Source: CAIJXB01 sp964455905 (GTDB taxonomy: Bacteria > Chlamydiota > Chlamydiia > Chlamydiales > Rhabdochlamydiaceae). From it: a stretch of DNA of 64,000 nucleotides. The stretch lies in contig CAYVYN010000002.1 in the NCBI GenBank assembly GCA_964455905.1, positions 62,001 through 126,000 on the forward strand, written 5' to 3'. Position 1 is the stretch's first letter. Every line of letters starts with the position of its first letter. Shown one piece after another: positions 60,798 through 64,000 of the stretch. The position numbers were made by a program, and so were the translations under genes. The notes under the pieces were generated by a model. It was not told the origin of the DNA. It saw only the letters and a program-made list of their open reading frames with translations, and ran no database searches.

Positions 60798-62075
60798 ATG
60801 GAAGTTAGTGTGAAGAAAAAAATATATGATTCTGTTCATGGATTTATTAGATTTTCTCTTTTAGAAAAAGAGCTAATTGATTCTTTTGTTTTTCAAAGGC
60901 TTCACTATATCCACCAATTGGGTGCTGCTTATTTAGTTTATCCGGGGGCTACACACTCTAGGTTTGAGCACTCTTTAGGGGTAATGGAAGTAGCTACACA
61001 GATTTTTGATAAGATTTTGGAGCATTTTTCAGAAAAACACCCGACTGGTTTTGTTGGATACTGGCGACAGATTGTGCGGTTTGCAGCTCTTTGCCACGAT
61101 CTTGGGCATTTACCGTTTTCCCATCTAGCTGAAAAAAAAGTTTTAGGAGAAGGGGGGCATGAAAAGTGGACTGTCCATATTATAGAAAGTTCTTTTTTAA
61201 GGCCTATTTGGCAAAAATTTCAAATCGAATATCCAGAGTATAATGTTCTTGATGATGTGATTAAAATTTCTATAGGAGAACCTAAGTTAAAACTATTAGG
61301 CGATAGAAGAGCCATTTTAGGATTTACTCCTTGGCAAAAAGTTATGAGTCAAATTATCGTCGGTGATTTTTTTGGAGCAGATCGAATTGATTATCTTTTA
61401 AGAGATGCTAGAAGTACGGGTGTTTCTTATGGATTATTTGACTACCATCAGTTGATAGAAACGTTACGTATTCTACCTTTTGAAGAAAATGGATCTCAAG
61501 GGTTGACATTAGGTATTGAAGAAAATGGAATAGAATCTTGTGAAGCTCTTTTGCTGGCACGTCATTTTATGCACAAAAGGGTTTACCAACACCCTTCTGT
61601 TCAAGCTTACTCTTTTCATGTAGCTCGTTTCATGGCGTCTTCTTACGAAAGTAAGGGTATACTATCTTCCTTAGAGACTTATTTATCTTATACAGACAAT
61701 GAAGTTTTGGCAGGGCTTAGATTGGCTTTTTTAGACGCTTCTCACAAAGATCATCTAGAGGCTACACGTATATTTGTGAAAGAGGGAAGGTTTATTGCTA
61801 TTGAATTGCCTTCATCTATTACAAAAGAAAATGTTTGTGATTGGCAAAAGCAATTTTCGATAGAAGATGCTTCAGTAGAGTGCTTCTTTTTTAGTTCAGG
61901 AAAGAACTCTTCTCTTTTTTCTTTTCCTGTTCTTAGAGGAGACGAAATTGTCGATGGCCGAGGGTGTTCTGCTATTTCTATTCCTTCTTTTGGTCGAAAT
62001 TGGCTCTATATTTCTCCAAGTTATAAAGAGCTTATACCCCATTTGCTAGGAAATGCTGGAGATCTTTCTCTATGA
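60798..62075 (+). CDS. HD-domain phosphohydrolase (dNTPase/SAMHD1-like)
   Basis: 425 residues; its ATG follows the stop of the IMPDH/GMPR gene without a gap. IYDSVHGFIRFSLLEKELID and FQRLHYIHQLGAAYLVYPGATHSRFEHSLGVM precede the metal site CHDLGHLPFSH (HD at about 99-100) and later DFFGADRIDYLLRDA. This is the SAMHD1/YdhJ-type subfamily, which cuts dNTPs to deoxynucleoside and triphosphate or has related activity. Neighbourhood with a purine nucleotide enzyme suggests a nucleotide-pool role. The end overlaps the next gene by four bases (ATGA). Confidence 0.9.
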   Translation: MEVSVKKKIYDSVHGFIRFSLLEKELIDSFVFQRLHYIHQLGAAYLVYPGATHSRFEHSLGVMEVATQIFDKILEHFSEKHPTGFVGYWRQIVRFAALCHDLGHLPFSHLAEKKVLGEGGHEKWTVHIIESSFLRPIWQKFQIEYPEYNVLDDVIKISIGEPKLKLLGDRRAILGFTPWQKVMSQIIVGDFFGADRIDYLLRDARSTGVSYGLFDYHQLIETLRILPFEENGSQGLTLGIEENGIESCEALLLARHFMHKRVYQHPSVQAYSFHVARFMASSYESKGILSSLETYLSYTDNEVLAGLRLAFLDASHKDHLEATRIFVKEGRFIAIELPSSITKENVCDWQKQFSIEDASVECFFFSSGKNSSLFSFPVLRGDEIVDGRGCSAISIPSFGRNWLYISPSYKELIPHLLGNAGDLSL

Positions 62076-63337
62076 GTGCATTTTTTGAACGTTATTTAAA
62101 GATTTTTTCAGAAAAAGAAAGAGTTTTTCTTTTTTTAGCGATGCTTACCGGGCTTTTAATAGGGGCTGATTATGCTGTGATCAGACCTGTTAGTCATTCG
62201 TTTTTTATCCATTTTTATGGCTCTCAAGCTTTTCCTTACGTTTGGCTTTGCGCTCTTCCTCTAAATTGGGTGGCAGTTTCTTTATATAATTATTTTTTGC
62301 CAAGACTTGGTTGTTTTCGCCTTTTTTGTGTGATCGCAGCGCTTATTTCTTCTGGTAATTTTTTATCGGGTCTTTTTATTGAAAAAATACCCGTCCTTTC
62401 TTTTATTTTTTATATTTGGAAAGAGGTTTATGTTTTAATTATGCTGCAGCAGCTATGGTCTGTTATTCATGCCACCATTGCTTTGCAAGAAGCCAAGTAT
62501 TTATATGGGATTCTTTTTGGGTTTGGGGCTTTAGGTGGATTTTTAGGTAGCCTAGTTCCTGGGTTTTTAGCTGTCAAAATGGGATCTCAGAGCTTACTTT
62601 TTTTTACTTTGCCGATTTATATAGTTTTGTCTGTTGTTTATTTTTTTCTTCTTCGGCATGCAGGGCCACTAGAAGATATTCAAACGCAAAAAACAAAAAA
62701 AAGTTCTTCTTTTACTAAGGGTGTTGAGCTTATTTTTGCATCAAAACTTCTTATTGCTATTCTACTTATGACTGTATTTATGCAGGTAACAGCAACGTTA
62801 ACAGATTTTCAATTCCAATCTCTTTTGGAAAAAGCCTACCCAGAAAAAGACTTAAGGACTGAGTTTTTTGGTAGATTTACTTCTTTTGGTAATATTCTTA
62901 CCATGCTTTCTCAGTTTTTTGGAGCATTTTTACTGATTCGTTGTTTAGGATTGCAAAAGACGCACTTTTTAGTCCCTTTTTTACTGGCTATTAGCGCTGT
63001 TTCTTTTATATTTTTTCCTTCTTTTGGGCCTATATCTTGCTGCTTCATTTTAATTAAGTGTTTTGATTTTTCTATTTTTGCAGTGATAAAAGAAATGCTT
63101 TACATTCCGATGAGATTAGAGGAAAAGTTTCAAGCAAAAGCTGTTATAGATGTTTTTATTTATAGGTCTGCTAAGGTGATTGCCTCATTAGCTATTTTAG
63201 GGGTTCAGGCATTCCTCCCCTCTATGGGGCTTTCTTTTCTTTCTTGGTTAAATCTTTCTTTTTTTGTCGCTTGGTGTTTGCTTGTGGCCTCGCTTCGTTC
63301 CTCGTATGAGAAAGCAGAAAGCTTAAATCCTTCTTAG
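62072..63337 (+). CDS. NTT/MFS-like membrane transporter
   Basis: 421 residues with about 12 hydrophobic segments. LTGLLIGADYAVIRPVSHSFFIHFYG at the start, KEVYVLIMLQQLWSVIHA, LYGILFGFGALGGFLGSLVPG and EMLYIPMRLEEKFQAKAVIDVFIYRSAK are reminiscent of the ATP/ADP translocase (NTT/TLC) family of intracellular bacteria and its MFS relatives. It lies in an overlap with the HD gene, and nucleotide-related neighbours fit nucleotide exchange, but the true substrate is not shown. It lacks the long loops of full-length NTTs (about 500 residues). Confidence 0.7.
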   Translation: MSAFFERYLKIFSEKERVFLFLAMLTGLLIGADYAVIRPVSHSFFIHFYGSQAFPYVWLCALPLNWVAVSLYNYFLPRLGCFRLFCVIAALISSGNFLSGLFIEKIPVLSFIFYIWKEVYVLIMLQQLWSVIHATIALQEAKYLYGILFGFGALGGFLGSLVPGFLAVKMGSQSLLFFTLPIYIVLSVVYFFLLRHAGPLEDIQTQKTKKSSSFTKGVELIFASKLLIAILLMTVFMQVTATLTDFQFQSLLEKAYPEKDLRTEFFGRFTSFGNILTMLSQFFGAFLLIRCLGLQKTHFLVPFLLAISAVSFIFFPSFGPISCCFILIKCFDFSIFAVIKEMLYIPMRLEEKFQAKAVIDVFIYRSAKVIASLAILGVQAFLPSMGLSFLSWLNLSFFVAWCLLVASLRSSYEKAESLNPS

Positions 63338-63438
63338 CTTCTTTATGTCTCAAGTGCATAGTTTTATTTTTAGGATAAATTAGGTTGCTCGGGGGGGGCT
63401 TTTTATGGTATTATTTGTTTTTTTATGGAGTGAATTTT

Positions 63439-63702
63439 ATGGCTAAATTGATTTTTGAGAATTCAGCAGAAGAACAAGAGATTCCAGACGGTGAGTCTAT
63501 TATTTCTGCCTGTGAAGACCAGGGTGTTCCTTTTGCTTGTACGGAAGGCGTCTGTGGAACTTGTGTGATTGAAGTCGTTGAGGGAATGGAAAACTTAACT
63601 GAGTTTACCCAAGAAGAGAAAGATTTTTTAGGAGAACAAGATAAAGAACGATTAGCCTGTCAGTGTAAAATTAGAGGCGGATGCGTTAGGATTAACTTTT
63701 AA
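63439..63702 (+). CDS. 2Fe-2S ferredoxin
   Basis: 87 residues from the ATG at 63439 (GGAG upstream; an earlier in-frame ATG is not preceded by a ribosome site). Cluster ligands are FACTEGVCGTC and, near the end, RLACQC, matching the adrenodoxin/plant-type C-x4-C-x2-C-x25-30-C. Small electron carrier in the cytoplasm. A neighbouring iron-sulfur assembly gene follows 18 bases downstream. Confidence 0.92.
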   Translation: MAKLIFENSAEEQEIPDGESIISACEDQGVPFACTEGVCGTCVIEVVEGMENLTEFTQEEKDFLGEQDKERLACQCKIRGGCVRINF

Positions 63703-63720
63703 ATTGAGGAGTCAGAAGGT

Positions 63721-64000
63721 ATGATTACGAAGGAAATGACGATAGAAGAGATTTTAAGCAGTTTTCCTCACAAGAGTCAAAAGATTGCTCAAGAGTTAAC
63801 TGATACAGGTTTACACTGCGTAGGTTGCGGTGCAGCTACCTGGGAAACTTTGGAGACTGGTGTTTTAGGACATGGTTTTAGCGAGGAAGATCTAGAGCAG
63901 CTTCTTGGACGTTTGAATTCTATTTTAAAAGAGGAAACTGATTTGACGACAATTTCTCTTACAAAAAAAGCTGCCGAAAAGTTTTTAGAAATCTTACAAG
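63721..64000 (+). CDS. DUF1858 + A-type iron-sulfur carrier protein (partial, runs off the window)
   Basis: 93 codons visible. The first 70 residues match DUF1858 (MTIEEILSSFPHKSQKIAQEL, GLHCVGCGAATWETLETG, HGFSEEDLEQLL), a small domain with a CxGC pair often linked to redox or iron-sulfur proteins. From about residue 80 the SLTKKAAEKFLEILQ start is typical of IscA/ErpA-type carriers. So it would be a fusion that delivers Fe-S clusters, perhaps to the ferredoxin just upstream. GAAGGT lies before the ATG. Confidence 0.75.
   Translation, partial: MITKEMTIEEILSSFPHKSQKIAQELTDTGLHCVGCGAATWETLETGVLGHGFSEEDLEQLLGRLNSILKEETDLTTISLTKKAAEKFLEILQ

Overview
This AT-rich window looks like a chromosome segment of a member of the Chlamydiae, most likely an 'environmental' genus rather than Chlamydia itself. 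The evidence is a V/A-type ATPase operon (B-D-I-K), a lysine/alanine-rich Hc2-like histone-like protein, groEL-groES next to pepF, the order HU - L,D-transpeptidase - accA - MsbA-like exporter, an NTT-like carrier, and many long proteins without recognisable relatives. I could not run any search, so genus is not assigned.

Layout. 1-3.1 kb: end of the V/A-ATPase operon. 3.5-6.2 kb: MazG, a two-domain hypothetical protein and a secreted hydrolase. 6.7-17.1 kb: one giant autotransporter (3445 aa) with a passenger built of beta-strand repeats arranged in about five higher-order copies. 17.2-23.3 kb: YggU-type protein, secreted and membrane hypotheticals, an exonuclease/endonuclease/phosphatase-fold protein, an FAD monooxygenase with DnaJ-like cysteine motifs, and an exported short-chain dehydrogenase that has lost its YxxxK.

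23.7-38.8 kb: accessory region, the most interesting part. A functional tRNA-Asn(GTT) lies at 38771-38842 on the minus strand. Copies of its 3' half recur at 29474 (44 bp exact), 28163 (one mismatch in 46) and, decayed, at 23740. Each of the three intervals has a tyrosine integrase gene or remnant at the same place, 250-300 bp from the tRNA-side copy: intact at 37413-38471, broken at about 28970-29227, and an N-terminal stub at 27797-27910. I read this as three successive integrations at one tRNA, oldest on the left. The youngest element (29.5-38.8 kb) carries an Xis-like protein, a DnaB/RepA-type helicase, a putative replication initiator followed by three 22-bp iteron-like repeats, a zinc-ribbon protein of a mobile-element family, an XRE regulator with possible operators, and an ankyrin-repeat protein. 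The oldest interval carries a coupled pair: a P-loop (possibly zeta-toxin/kinase-like) protein and a cytosolic 5'-nucleotidase-family metallophosphatase.

38.9-64 kb: mostly housekeeping genes. Hc2-like protein, AsmA-like protein, groES-groEL under a CIRCE-like operator, pepF, HPr, rpiA, tyrS, HU, L,D-transpeptidase, accA, MsbA-like exporter, FKBP isomerase, two tandem paralogous 475-aa proteins, rmuC, a histidine phosphatase, a NUDIX gene broken at an A8 run, a MEMO-AMMECR1 fusion, a small gene with an in-frame stop, an IMPDH/GMP reductase, an HD phosphohydrolase, an NTT-like carrier, a 2Fe-2S ferredoxin and the start of a DUF1858-IscA-type protein. Most strand-opposed long ORFs inside these genes are shadows and are left out.
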